Part shown: piece after piece, positions 26,830-35,968 of the stretch
Numbering within the stretch: the stretch's first letter is position 1
How the letters are laid out: every line of letters begins with the position of its first letter
Origin: Prevotella sp.
GTDB taxonomy: Bacteria; Bacteroidota; Bacteroidia; Bacteroidales; Bacteroidaceae
Length of the DNA: 64,000 nt
Direction: 5' to 3'
NCBI GenBank assembly: GCA_020026195.1
Contig: JAHHQW010000003.1
Coordinates: 1 to 64,000 of the forward strand
The notes under the pieces: generated by a model
What the model was told of the DNA's origin: nothing
The model's input: only the letters and a program-made list of their open reading frames with translations
Databases searched by the model: none
Position numbers and translations under genes: made by a program

Positions 26830-27969
26830 TCATTGTATCAGCAGAATTATCATCTGTAAGGCAAGGTCGAAGAATACAATCTTTGCATTTGCATTCTGTC
26901 CTATATCCCTCAGAGCCTTAGACAGAAGTTCTGAAATCTCTATCACGTTGTTCTCATTGATGAATCGTGCAAAATTCTTAGAGAATTTCTCTTCCTCGGA
27001 AGTCATGTAGCACAGTTCGGGATTCTTGAAGTTATACATGAAGTTCTCCCTTATCATCTTTAAGAAATAAGTAAGCATTCTTTTCTGCTTCTCGCGTCCG
27101 TAACCAGCCACTATCTCGCTCCATTTCTTCAGATCCTTTATGTTACGCATATAGGAAAGTCGCATGAGCATTATGAACATGTCGAGAAACTGGCGATATT
27201 CGTTGCCCGTATCAAGCATATCAACAGCCTTGAGCCAGTTGCCGCATGCTATGTGCGCTATTCTGTGAGCTGTGTCGGCATCAAGACTGCGTCGTTCCAT
27301 CAGAGCCTTCTCTATCATGTCGTCGCTTATCTGCTTCATATTAATGCGCTGCGTACGACTCTTTATGGTTTCGAGAAGCATTTCAGGACGTTCGCATACC
27401 ATTATGTAGATTGTTCCGGCAGGCGGTTCCTCTATCTCCTTGAGCAGTTTGTTGGCACACTGGTCGTTCATTCTTTCGGGCAGCCATATAATATAAATCT
27501 TATAACCACCCTGCGAAGGCTTCATATTGACGTTGTGTATGATTACTTCGCTTTCGCCGACGCCGATTTCAGCCTGCTGGTTCTCTGCATGCATGGCCTT
27601 AAGCCATGTGTTCATTGAGAAATAAGCCCCTTCGCTGAGTAACATCTGACGCCATTCGTTGCAGAAGTCATCACTTGTCATCTTATGTTCCGGGTTCGTT
27701 CCTGCCGGTCTGATAACGGGATAAGAGAAGTAAAGGTCGGGATGAGCCCATTGCGCTGTCATCCTGCAAGCATGGCATTCGTTACAGCTGTCATTCTCCC
27801 TGTCCTTGTTCTCGCACAGAAGATACGAGGCGAAACTCATGGCTACAGCCATCTTTCCACATCCTTCGGGACCGCATAAAAGAATGGCATGAGGAATTCT
27901 GTCTTCCTCTTTAAGCTGAATAAGCCTTGCTATCGTTTCGTTCTGTCCTATTACTTCTGTAAATTTCAT
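26830..27969 (-). CDS. holB: DNA polymerase III subunit delta'
   Basis: This 379-aa AAA+ clamp-loader protein opens with FTEVIGQNETIARLIQ. Its Walker A-like loop GPEGCGKM (residues 33-40) has Met where Thr or Ser is usual, consistent with a delta' that does not hydrolyse ATP. A Cys-rich zinc module follows (SCNECHACRM). Later come KPSQGGYKIYIIWLPERM and LLKEIEEPPAGTIYI, equivalents of the Walker B and sensor region. It is first in an operon with ricT and gldH. A TACATTTG -7-like box lies at 28021-28014 on the minus strand. Confidence 0.9.
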   Translation of the reverse strand: MKFTEVIGQNETIARLIQLKEEDRIPHAILLCGPEGCGKMAVAMSFASYLLCENKDRENDSCNECHACRMTAQWAHPDLYFSYPVIRPAGTNPEHKMTSDDFCNEWRQMLLSEGAYFSMNTWLKAMHAENQQAEIGVGESEVIIHNVNMKPSQGGYKIYIIWLPERMNDQCANKLLKEIEEPPAGTIYIMVCERPEMLLETIKSRTQRINMKQISDDMIEKALMERRSLDADTAHRIAHIACGNWLKAVDMLDTGNEYRQFLDMFIMLMRLSYMRNIKDLKKWSEIVAGYGREKQKRMLTYFLKMIRENFMYNFKNPELCYMTSEEEKFSKNFARFINENNVIEISELLSKALRDIGQNANAKIVFFDLALQMIILLIQ

Positions 27970-28133
27970 AATCTGCCTATGTCTCCATGATTGCTGGAGG
28001 CTGCTTTTTGCCGCAAATGTACTAAAAAATTTGTTAATATCCTACTGCACAAGTGTTTTTACGTGTATGTATTGTGCACAATAGTATAAAATTTATTGAT
28101 ATTAGCTTTAAAGTGGCAATGTTATGTTGAAAT

Positions 28134-28173
28134 AAAAAATAGCGGAGTTATCCTTTGTTTTTGGAACTCCGCT
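28134..28173 (-). terminator. terminator of the OmpA-like lipoprotein gene
   Basis: On the minus strand, AGCGGAGTTCC pairs with GGATAACTCCGCT (one bulge), followed by TATTTTTTA. It is about 65 bases past the stop codon. Confidence 0.75.
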
Positions 28174-28238
28174 ACCTTATCTTCATGAATGTATCACGCT
28201 GGCTTCAAACTACGGATACATCAAAATTTATTCGGATA

Positions 28239-29123
28239 TTACTTCGCTTCACCCTCTGGAGCCTTGTCGATGAGGTCCATGAACTGGTCGAGTTTCGGAG
28301 TGATGATGATCTGTGTACGACGGTTGCGCTGACGTCCCTTCTCTGTATCGTTCTTAGCGATAGGATTGAATTCGCCGCGGCCGCCTGCTGTAAGACGCTT
28401 AGGATCTACACCATACTTCTTCTGGAGATACTGTACAACGCTTGATGCACGCAGACAGCTGAGGTCCCAGTTGTTACGGATGTTAGGACGAGAGATTGGA
28501 AGGTCGTCTGTGTTACCCTCGATAAGAACATCGTAGTCCTCATAGTCCATGATAATCTTAGCAATCTTGCTGAGAGTCTCTTCTGCACGTTCGTTGATTT
28601 CGTAGCTGCCGAGCTTGTAGAGCATGTTGTCGGCAAGTGAGATGTAAACTACACCCTTGAGCACCTGTACGTCAACTTCCTTCATCTCTTCTGTGTTGAG
28701 AGAACGAGTAAGTTTGTTTGTAAGAGCCATGTTCAGAGAGTCTGACTTAGACTTAGCTTCAACAAGGCGCTTGATGAATGCGTTAGAAGCATTGATTTCG
28801 TCTACGAGCTTAGAGATGTTTACACTTGTCTGAGTGTTAGACTGAAGACTCTGGTCGAGTGAACCCTGGAGTGATTCGTAAGAAGAACGGAGAGTTTCGT
28901 TGTTGTTCTTGAGTTCTTCGTTTCTGCTCTTAAGTCCAGAAACTTCAGAACGAGCGGCAGCCAAGTCTTCCTTAGCTTCCATATATTTACCCATGAGGTC
29001 TTTGCTGCTGTTACGGCAGTCGTTGAGTTCGGCCTGACATTTCTCTAAATCTTTCTTTGAAACACAACTTGTAAAACAAAGTGCGAATACCAAAACTGGT
29101 AATAATATCAAAATCTTTTTCAT
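28239..29123 (-). CDS. OmpA-family lipoprotein, 294 aa
   Basis: The lipoprotein signal has its Cys at residue 20 (LCFTSC). Residues about 25-115 form a coiled coil. From about residue 165 lies an OmpA/MotB peptidoglycan-binding domain: IEGNTDDLPI, NNWDLSCLRASSVVQYL, LTAGGRGEFNPIA and RQRNRRTQIII. It probably ties the outer membrane to peptidoglycan. It is monocistronic, with its own promoter and terminator. Confidence 0.88.
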   Translation of the reverse strand: MKKILILLPVLVFALCFTSCVSKKDLEKCQAELNDCRNSSKDLMGKYMEAKEDLAAARSEVSGLKSRNEELKNNNETLRSSYESLQGSLDQSLQSNTQTSVNISKLVDEINASNAFIKRLVEAKSKSDSLNMALTNKLTRSLNTEEMKEVDVQVLKGVVYISLADNMLYKLGSYEINERAEETLSKIAKIIMDYEDYDVLIEGNTDDLPISRPNIRNNWDLSCLRASSVVQYLQKKYGVDPKRLTAGGRGEFNPIAKNDTEKGRQRNRRTQIIITPKLDQFMDLIDKAPEGEAK

Positions 29124-29153
29124 CTTTAAATATTTTGTTTAACTTGTTTGCTG

Positions 29154-29185
29154 CAAAGTTATTTATTTAAGCGGATATAAAGAAA
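29154..29185 (-). promoter_or_regulatory. promoter of the OmpA-like lipoprotein gene
   Basis: On the minus strand, TTTC (29185-29182, one mismatch to TTTG), 20 bases, then TAACTTTG (29161-29154). The start codon is about 30 bases on. Confidence 0.55.
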
Positions 29186-29269
29186 AATATTTCAAATAAT
29201 TAATCGTAACATAAGTTTTTTGTGATAAATTAACCACTTATGTATGTTCTGACATGAAAATGTAAATAC

Positions 29270-29683
29270 TTATTTCATCAGTATTATGGCTTTCCAAACG
29301 TCCGTATCATTAACACTGTCAGTCCTTTCGACTGTTCCGGTAAGGGCAAGATTGAAGTGATATTTGTAACGTTCTACCATGTGCTCGTAGAGTTTTTTGT
29401 CACCTCCCAGGGTGTACTTTATAAGTGACGTCGCTCCCTCAAAAGTTTTCGGTTCTGACAGTCTCTGTGGTATTTCGATACCGTTTACCGAAGCGAAGGC
29501 ACGAGCTATTGCTTTGTTAAATTCACCCGATAAACTGTCGATGTTATTTACGAGCAGCTGCTTTATAGTTATGGGCTGCGCCGATGTAATGTCGGTGGTA
29601 AGGATTCCGCTGCCCATCTTTGTGAAATAAGAGTTGAAGAAAGCTCTCACAAGAACTTCTACAATATGTTTATCCGTTTTCAT
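29270..29683 (-). CDS. conserved-looking hypothetical protein, 137 aa
   Basis: I do not recognise a family. The protein is soluble-looking, with no signal peptide or TM helix, and mixed helix and strand (EVLVRAFFNSYFTKMGSG, FNKAIARAFASVNGIEIPQR). It overlaps the end of queG by 14 bases and uses the same strand, so it is almost certainly translated as the last gene of the DUF2723-deacetylase-queG operon. Confidence 0.7.
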   Translation of the reverse strand: MKTDKHIVEVLVRAFFNSYFTKMGSGILTTDITSAQPITIKQLLVNNIDSLSGEFNKAIARAFASVNGIEIPQRLSEPKTFEGATSLIKYTLGGDKKLYEHMVERYKYHFNLALTGTVERTDSVNDTDVWKAIILMK

Positions 29684-30602
29684 TTTTCTTATCTGATTCT
29701 AATTTCGTTTTTATGTTACGCATAAGTCCGCCGTATTTTACTCTCTTTACGGCACTTCCCTTAAATATCTTCTGATACTGCTCTACGGTGAGGTTTTCCC
29801 ACTCTTTGCGCGTCATCTTGAGAAGCTCTTCCCTCGGCTGCAAAAGAGGTTCTGTGGTAGGTGTTGCAAATCTGTTCCACGGACAGGCAGTCTGACAGCG
29901 GTCGCATCCGTAAATAGTATCGCCCATCTTACTGGCAATGTCATGAGGTATCTCGCCTCGGTTTTCTATTGTCTGGTAAGACAGACACAGAGAAGCATCC
30001 AGTTCCTTGTCTTTCTTAAGTGCTCCTGTGGGACAGGCATCAATACAGGCATGACAGTTGCCGCAGCGCGAAGGCATAGGCTCGTCGTATTCAAGTTCTA
30101 TATCAAGGAAAAGTTCTCCTAAAAAAAACTTGCTGCCCGCATGAGGAATAATAAGCTGATGATTACGACCGGTCCATCCGAGTCCTGCCTTGACAGCCCA
30201 GTAACGTTCTAACACCGGGGCCGTGTCGCAGAATGCTCTGAAGTTTTCAAAGCCAAAATGAGCTGCAAGCTGGAATAATTTAGATTTAACGATGTCGTGG
30301 TAATCACTTCCTAAGGCATAGTCGGCAAACTGAAATTCACCTTCAGGTATTCGTTCGGGAGGAAAATAGTTAAGAGCAACGCACACGATGCTCTTTGTTC
30401 CTTCCATCAGCAGAGTAGGGTCGAGACGCTTGTCAGTATTGTTGGCCATGTACTGCATGTCGGCATATCCGTCGTTGTCAATCCATTGCAGCACATGTCT
30501 TGCAACCTCCTCTTCCACGGGAGCAGCCTTCGCAATACCACAAGAATAAAAGCCGAGGTTAATAGCCTCGGCTTTTATATCATTCGAAAGTTTTGAATTC
30601 AT
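29670..30602 (-). CDS. queG: epoxyqueuosine reductase QueG
   Basis: QueG reduces epoxyqueuosine to queuosine in tRNA, using cobalamin and two [4Fe-4S] clusters. The 310-aa protein has both ferredoxin-like Cys sets, CGNCHACIDACPTGAL and YGCDRCQTACPWN, plus the family segments NYFPPER, DYHDIVKSKLFQLA, CDTAPVLERYWAVKAGLGW and GRNHQLI. Its start overlaps the deacetylase gene by 23 bases. No other queuosine gene is nearby. Confidence 0.94.
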   Translation of the reverse strand: MNSKLSNDIKAEAINLGFYSCGIAKAAPVEEEVARHVLQWIDNDGYADMQYMANNTDKRLDPTLLMEGTKSIVCVALNYFPPERIPEGEFQFADYALGSDYHDIVKSKLFQLAAHFGFENFRAFCDTAPVLERYWAVKAGLGWTGRNHQLIIPHAGSKFFLGELFLDIELEYDEPMPSRCGNCHACIDACPTGALKKDKELDASLCLSYQTIENRGEIPHDIASKMGDTIYGCDRCQTACPWNRFATPTTEPLLQPREELLKMTRKEWENLTVEQYQKIFKGSAVKRVKYGGLMRNIKTKLESDKKNENG

Positions 30603-31191
30603 ATCCCTGCTGTTTCAACCATTTAAGCGATTCGGGCAGTGCGTATCGCAGTTTGTCTATACTCTTCACTGAGTCGTGAAAAGTAATGATACTGCCATTA
30701 CGTGCGTATCGTTTTACGTTCTTCACGACACCTTCGGCAGTCATCCACTTACTGTAGTCGCGAGTAACGAGGTCCCACATCACAATTCTGTATTTTCTGC
30801 CAAGCCAGAAGTACTGGTCCCAGCGCATCCATCCGTGCGGAGGTCTGAACAGATTAGAATGAATAAGGGCATCAGCCTTTTCTGCATTGGCATTGTACAT
30901 CTTCGTAGAATGTCTTGCACCGCTGATGTGATTGAACGTATGGTTTCCCAGACGATGTCCGTCAGCCTTAATCATTTCAAAGAGTTCAGGATACTTTCTT
31001 ACGTTGTCGCCAACCATGAAGAAAGTAGCCTTGACATTAAATTCCTTGAGAGTTTTCAGAATGAAAGGTGTAGCTTCCGGTACAGGCCCGTCATCGAAGG
31101 TCAGATAAACTGCCTTTTCGTGAGGGTCCATTCTCCATGTAGCACGTGGGTATAACCACCGCAGCCATATTGCCGGTTGCTCAATAATCAT
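30580..31191 (-). CDS. polysaccharide deacetylase (NodB homology domain), 203 aa
   Basis: The NodB-type catalytic core is complete. YLTFDDGP (residues 29-36) supplies the metal and base aspartates, GNHTFNH the metal histidines, RPPHGWMRW the Arg/Pro motif and ITFHDSV the C-terminal His. The protein is little more than the domain and has no signal peptide, so the substrate (peptidoglycan, chitin-like or LPS sugar) cannot be judged. It sits 9 bases after the DUF2723 gene and overlaps queG. Confidence 0.9.
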   Translation of the reverse strand: MIIEQPAIWLRWLYPRATWRMDPHEKAVYLTFDDGPVPEATPFILKTLKEFNVKATFFMVGDNVRKYPELFEMIKADGHRLGNHTFNHISGARHSTKMYNANAEKADALIHSNLFRPPHGWMRWDQYFWLGRKYRIVMWDLVTRDYSKWMTAEGVVKNVKRYARNGSIITFHDSVKSIDKLRYALPESLKWLKQQGYEFKTFE

Positions 31192-31200
31192 ATCTGTTCT

Positions 31201-34200
31201 TTACATGTTTATAATCTTAGAACATCTTTCGTTGAAGTCTTTTGCAAACGGTTCAAACCAGCTCTGTAGTGAAGCACCAAGTTCCATGTCGAATTTCTTC
31301 GCTGCCTCTACAGTGTGTCCTAATATATTATAATCAATGATACATTCGCCCATGTTGTATCTTAACATGTCGTCAGACATTGAGCTATAGTAGTTTATCA
31401 CGCTTCTGCAATACTCAGCAAGTTCTGTCAGGAACAATCTTGAGTTTTCTCTGTGTTCCGATGCTGCAATCTGAGTAATTGTATCTGTCACCTTCTTCTG
31501 CATCTCCTTGCCGAATTCTCCGTCAAAGCCGTGAGCCTTCTGTATAAGCTCCATGAGAATCTTCAAGTTGAGCATACTGTCGCTGATAGAAATGTTAAAC
31601 TTGCTTGGTGACATTGTGATATAGTACAGGATATACTGACTGCTTGTGTTAGCAAGAGTATTCAGAATCTCCTTAGCTCTCTTTGTGTCGCCTGCATAAT
31701 AGTAAGCCGATGCCATCTGGTCTGCGCCGCTGATCCATGTCATTGGGATGTTATATTCGGGCAGAACCTTCTCAGAGTACTTCAGAACCTCAAGTGCGCG
31801 TTTTGTATCGCCTTCTTCAATGAGGTGCGAAGCAAGACTTGTAAACAGACGTCTGTGAGTATAGCACATGCGCATGATAGTTTCGTCGATGTATATTCCC
31901 TTCTTGTCGAGACCACCGAACTTAAACTTATGCATCATGTTGTCGTAAACCTTTTCAGTATCGAAGTTCTTTGCGCCCTCCTTGTTCGTTGTGAACGGAG
32001 TGATACGGTTGGCAAGACCTTCCTGAACGAAGTTTTCTCCAAGATTCATATAGTTGTCAGAACCTACTGTGGTGGCCACGTAGATAGGACGTGTCCAGTT
32101 AGCATTTGCAAGCATTTCGAGAATCATAAGGTCGCCCTTGTAGAGAGCACCCTTATTTTTAAGAGATATCACCATCTTGTCGGGAATGCTGTCTTCAGCG
32201 AGTAACATGCCGCTCTTCTTAACAGCTTCCTTGTCTACGGTGAGGTAGATAGTATCTGTAGGAATAACGTGCATAGACTTATCGTTAGAGAGCACCCATC
32301 TGTTGATGATGTTCTTAAGTTCGAAAGGCTCTTCGCCAAATAATCTCTTCGCATCATCAGGTGACTGCTTGTAAGCTTCCATAATATCATGCTTGAGTTC
32401 CGGAACGATGTCGATATATTCGTTTACGCCTGTGCAGTACTTAAGTCTCTTCCAGCTGATAGGCAGTGAAGGAGAGTCGTAAGCCTGGCGCTTCATCTGG
32501 TCGATATACCAGTCAGTCTGCAAATAAGAGAGGTTGCAAACTCTCGCGTCAGTTCTCAGGCCTTCAGCTTCCTGACAGTACCACAGCGGGAACGTATCGT
32601 TATCACCATTGGTGAAGATGATAGGATAACCCTTCTCCTGCATAGACATGAGGTAGTTAGAACCGAAGTCGCGACAAGTAGAGCGTCCTGAACGGTCGTG
32701 GTCGTCCCATGTCTGAGAAGCCATCTGGATAGGTACGAGAAGGCAGAGCAGAGATATTACTGCTGGAAGCCATACGGCCTCTGTCTTAAGTTTCTTCTTC
32801 AACATATCAATGATGGCAGCAACACCGAGACCGCACCATATTGCAAATGCATAGAACGAACCTGCGTAAGCATAGTCACGTTCACGTGGCTGCATAGGTG
32901 TCTGGTTAAGGTATATAACGATTGCAAGACCAGTCATGAAGAACAAGAAGAATACAACCCAGAACTGCTTAACACCACGGTTGCCGCGGCATGTCTGCCA
33001 GAACAGACCGATGAGTCCGAGAAGCAGAGGCAGACAGTAGAATACGTTGTGTCCCTTGTTGTCCTTAAGATCATCGGGCAGTTTGTCCTGATCGCCGTAC
33101 ATCATGTTATCAATGAACGGAATACCTGTAATCCAGTTGCCATGTTCAGCCTCACCGTTACCCTGTATATCGTTCTGACGACCGGCGAAGTTCCACATGA
33201 AGTATCGCCAGTACATGAAGTTACACTGGTAAGAGAGGAAGAAACGAATGTTGTCAAGCTGTGAAGGTATCTGAACATCTATCATTTCTCCACATCTGTC
33301 GTAAGGAACAGAAGAGTAGCTCATTTCTCCCATCCACTGTTTGTAGACATCAGCGAACTTTCTGTCGTACATACGTGGGAAGAACATATTCTGAGCATAC
33401 TGATAGTTAGTCTTATGATGAATTACTACATAAGAATCCTTTTCATCTTCGCTTTCCTTTTCCTTCTGCTGATAGATAGGAGCACCCTGTTTTACGACCG
33501 GACGGCACATATTGCCATTTGTCTCAAGTGCAACTTCAGAGTTGAATGTCTGTCCGTAAAGCAGCGGACGGTATCCGTACTGGTCGCGGCTCAGATAACT
33601 TCCGAGAGTGAAGATGTCCTCAGGAGAGTTCTGGTCCATAGGAGGATTGGCTGCCGAACGAATAACGATGAGGGCATAGCTTGAATAACCTATCATTATC
33701 ATTAGCAGAGAAAGCAGTATAGAGTTCTTTATTCTTGAAGAAACGAGAGCCTTCTTCTCCTTCTTTATATTCAGTACAAACCACAGCGCAACAAGTACCA
33801 CCAGTCCGATGATGAATGCCGACCAACCGTATCCGTAGAAAGGAATACCGAGCATTGCTACAGAGAGCAGGAACGATAAGTTCTCAAGCTTGGGATTCTT
33901 AGCTGTGAAACTCTCATAGATAGCCCATACGATAGTTGCAGTAAGCAGCAGAATATAGATTATCAGACCCGTGTTGAACGAGAATCCGAGAGTGTTTACG
34001 AAGAAAAGTTCGAACCATCCGCCAACTGTTATGATGCCGGGGATAACGCCGTACAATATAGCTGTAACGAGTGCAAACGATATAAGGAGTGCAATGAGCG
34101 AACCCTTAAGGTCTGCATTCGGGAACTTACGATAATAGAACACCAGTACGATGGCAGGAACGCACAGCAGGTTAAGCAGATGCACACCGATAGACAGTCC

Positions 34201-34752
34201 CGTCATGTATGCTATGAGCACCAGCCAGCGGTCACTATGAGGCTCGTCGGCATGGTCTTCCCACTTGAGTATCAGCCAGAATACGACAGCCGTGAATGCC
34301 GAAGAATAAGCATAAACCTCACCTTCTACGGCACTGAACCAGAATGTATCGCTGAATGTATATATGAGGGCACCCACCAGACCGGAACCTTCTATTGCTA
34401 TAAGTTTGCCGGTAGTAAGTTCGCTCCAGTCCTTGAGCAACAGTTTACGTGCAAGGTGCGTGATAGTCCAGAATAAGAACATGATACACGTAGCACTCAG
34501 CAGGGCACTCAGGATATTCACCATCTTGGCAACCTGTGTCGGGTCGCTCACAAACTGTGAGAATAAATTAGCCGTGAGCATGAAGAAAGGTGCTCCAGGG
34601 GGATGTCCTACTTCCAGCTTATAGCCGGTAACGATAAATTCCGGACAGTCCCAGAAACTGGCCGTCGGTTCAATTGTAGAGCAATATACAATGGCTGCGA
34701 TGGCAAAGGCAATCCAACCGAATATGTTGTCTACCAATCTGTACTGTTTCAT
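31201..34752 (-). CDS. DUF2723 (GT117-type) membrane protein, 1183 aa
   Basis: The first half is a polytopic membrane domain with the DUF2723 opening VYCSTIEPTASFWDCPEF and VGHPPGAPFFML, followed by about a dozen TM helices. The second half is a soluble region with helical repeats (about residues 900-1183). DUF2723 proteins are predicted lipid-linked sugar transferases of the GT-C fold, related to TMEM260. In Bacteroidetes they are suspected to act in protein O-glycosylation, but the reaction here is inference. It is first gene of the operon with the deacetylase, queG and a small hypothetical gene. Confidence 0.85.
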   Translation of the reverse strand: MKQYRLVDNIFGWIAFAIAAIVYCSTIEPTASFWDCPEFIVTGYKLEVGHPPGAPFFMLTANLFSQFVSDPTQVAKMVNILSALLSATCIMFLFWTITHLARKLLLKDWSELTTGKLIAIEGSGLVGALIYTFSDTFWFSAVEGEVYAYSSAFTAVVFWLILKWEDHADEPHSDRWLVLIAYMTGLSIGVHLLNLLCVPAIVLVFYYRKFPNADLKGSLIALLISFALVTAILYGVIPGIITVGGWFELFFVNTLGFSFNTGLIIYILLLTATIVWAIYESFTAKNPKLENLSFLLSVAMLGIPFYGYGWSAFIIGLVVLVALWFVLNIKKEKKALVSSRIKNSILLSLLMIMIGYSSYALIVIRSAANPPMDQNSPEDIFTLGSYLSRDQYGYRPLLYGQTFNSEVALETNGNMCRPVVKQGAPIYQQKEKESEDEKDSYVVIHHKTNYQYAQNMFFPRMYDRKFADVYKQWMGEMSYSSVPYDRCGEMIDVQIPSQLDNIRFFLSYQCNFMYWRYFMWNFAGRQNDIQGNGEAEHGNWITGIPFIDNMMYGDQDKLPDDLKDNKGHNVFYCLPLLLGLIGLFWQTCRGNRGVKQFWVVFFLFFMTGLAIVIYLNQTPMQPRERDYAYAGSFYAFAIWCGLGVAAIIDMLKKKLKTEAVWLPAVISLLCLLVPIQMASQTWDDHDRSGRSTCRDFGSNYLMSMQEKGYPIIFTNGDNDTFPLWYCQEAEGLRTDARVCNLSYLQTDWYIDQMKRQAYDSPSLPISWKRLKYCTGVNEYIDIVPELKHDIMEAYKQSPDDAKRLFGEEPFELKNIINRWVLSNDKSMHVIPTDTIYLTVDKEAVKKSGMLLAEDSIPDKMVISLKNKGALYKGDLMILEMLANANWTRPIYVATTVGSDNYMNLGENFVQEGLANRITPFTTNKEGAKNFDTEKVYDNMMHKFKFGGLDKKGIYIDETIMRMCYTHRRLFTSLASHLIEEGDTKRALEVLKYSEKVLPEYNIPMTWISGADQMASAYYYAGDTKRAKEILNTLANTSSQYILYYITMSPSKFNISISDSMLNLKILMELIQKAHGFDGEFGKEMQKKVTDTITQIAASEHRENSRLFLTELAEYCRSVINYYSSMSDDMLRYNMGECIIDYNILGHTVEAAKKFDMELGASLQSWFEPFAKDFNERCSKIINM

Positions 34753-34797
34753 TTATTATATATTTTTGTTTTTATTCAATATTGACAAAATATCATG

Positions 34798-34829
34798 CAA
34801 ATATATTGCTATTTGATGGTTTAGCCAAA
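34798..34829 (-). promoter_or_regulatory. promoter of the DUF2723-queG operon
   Basis: On the minus strand, TTTG (34829-34826), 20 bases, then TATATTTG (34805-34798): a full consensus match, with the DUF2723 start codon 45 bases downstream. Confidence 0.7.
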
Positions 34830-34889
34830 AAAAAGCCTATATTTCTCCATTTTGCCGATGTTACCACATACCATTCTACTTTATTTCGC

Positions 34890-34897
34890 TATCTTTG
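34890..34897 (+). promoter_or_regulatory. -7 box of the aguAB operon
   Basis: TATCTTTG fits TAnnTTTG and ends 18 bases before the aguA ATG. No good -33 element is seen. Confidence 0.45.
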
Positions 34898-34915
34898 CAC
34901 CATAAGTTTAGGATA

Positions 34916-35953
34916 ATGAACAATAATTATAAAGATATGATAATGCCTGCCGAATGGGAGCATCAGTGGGGTATACAGCTTACATGGCCTCACCCTGCTA
35001 CCGACTGGAATTACTGTATTGATGACATCTGCCGCACGTATGTCGAGATGGCTGATGTCATAACCAGACACGAACATCTGCTGATAGTAACGCCTGACAT
35101 TGAGTTCGTTAACAAGCAGATAAGTACAAAACTTTCTCATCAGCAGATGGAAAACGTGGTGTTCTGCAAATGTCCCACCAACGATACGTGGGCACGCGAC
35201 CATGGTTTCATCACCGTTGCTGGAAAAGATGGCCGTCAGCTTATAGACTTTAAGTTTAACGGCTGGGGTGAGAAGTTTGCTGCCGACAAGGACACTCTCA
35301 TCAACAGATGTCTTTACGACAATGGTCTGATAAAGGGTGGTTATAAGGACTGCAATGATTTTGTCCTTGAGGGAGGTTCAATCGAGAGTGACGGTCGCGG
35401 AACAATCTTTACTACAAGTATGTGTCTGCTTGCACCGCATCGTAATCAGCCGATGACTAAGGAGGAGATAGAGGAACGTCTTAAGAGTGATCTCTGCGCC
35501 GAACGTGTAGTGTGGATAGATCATGGTTCGCTGATTGGTGACGACACCGACGGACACATTGACACCATCGTACGTACTGCTCCCGGTGATACTCTTGTGT
35601 ATGTAGGATGCGATGACGTAAACGATGAACAATATGAGGACTTCCGACAGATGGAGGAACAGATAAAGACATTCCGTACCGTAGAAGGCAAACCTTATAA
35701 GCTCGTCCGTCTGCCCATGCCCGATGCCTGCGTAGAGGATGGCGAGCGTCTGCCTGCCACATACGCAAATTTCCTGATACTCAACGGAGCAGTAATAGTT
35801 CCTACATATAATCAGAAAGAGAAGGACGATGAGGCTATGCGTCTTCTTGCAGAAGTATTCCCCGGAAGAGAAATCATTGGCATTGACAGTCGTGTTATAA
35901 TCCGTCAGCACGGTTCTGTTCACTGCTGTACAATGCAGTTTTTTGAAGATTAA
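34916..35953 (+). CDS. aguA: agmatine deiminase
   Basis: AguA converts agmatine to N-carbamoylputrescine. The start is placed at ATG 34916; a TTG 21 bases upstream overlaps the -7 box and is unlikely. The fold is of the peptidyl-arginine-deiminase type: MPAEWEHQWGIQLTWPH near the start, NDTWARDHGF with the catalytic Asp, EGGSIESDG, HIDTIVRT, and the nucleophilic Cys in GSVHCCTMQF at the end. It is followed 15 bases later by aguB, so the two form the agmatine-to-putrescine route. Confidence 0.92.
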   Translation: MNNNYKDMIMPAEWEHQWGIQLTWPHPATDWNYCIDDICRTYVEMADVITRHEHLLIVTPDIEFVNKQISTKLSHQQMENVVFCKCPTNDTWARDHGFITVAGKDGRQLIDFKFNGWGEKFAADKDTLINRCLYDNGLIKGGYKDCNDFVLEGGSIESDGRGTIFTTSMCLLAPHRNQPMTKEEIEERLKSDLCAERVVWIDHGSLIGDDTDGHIDTIVRTAPGDTLVYVGCDDVNDEQYEDFRQMEEQIKTFRTVEGKPYKLVRLPMPDACVEDGERLPATYANFLILNGAVIVPTYNQKEKDDEAMRLLAEVFPGREIIGIDSRVIIRQHGSVHCCTMQFFED

Positions 35954-35968
35954 TAATTAGGATTCATT

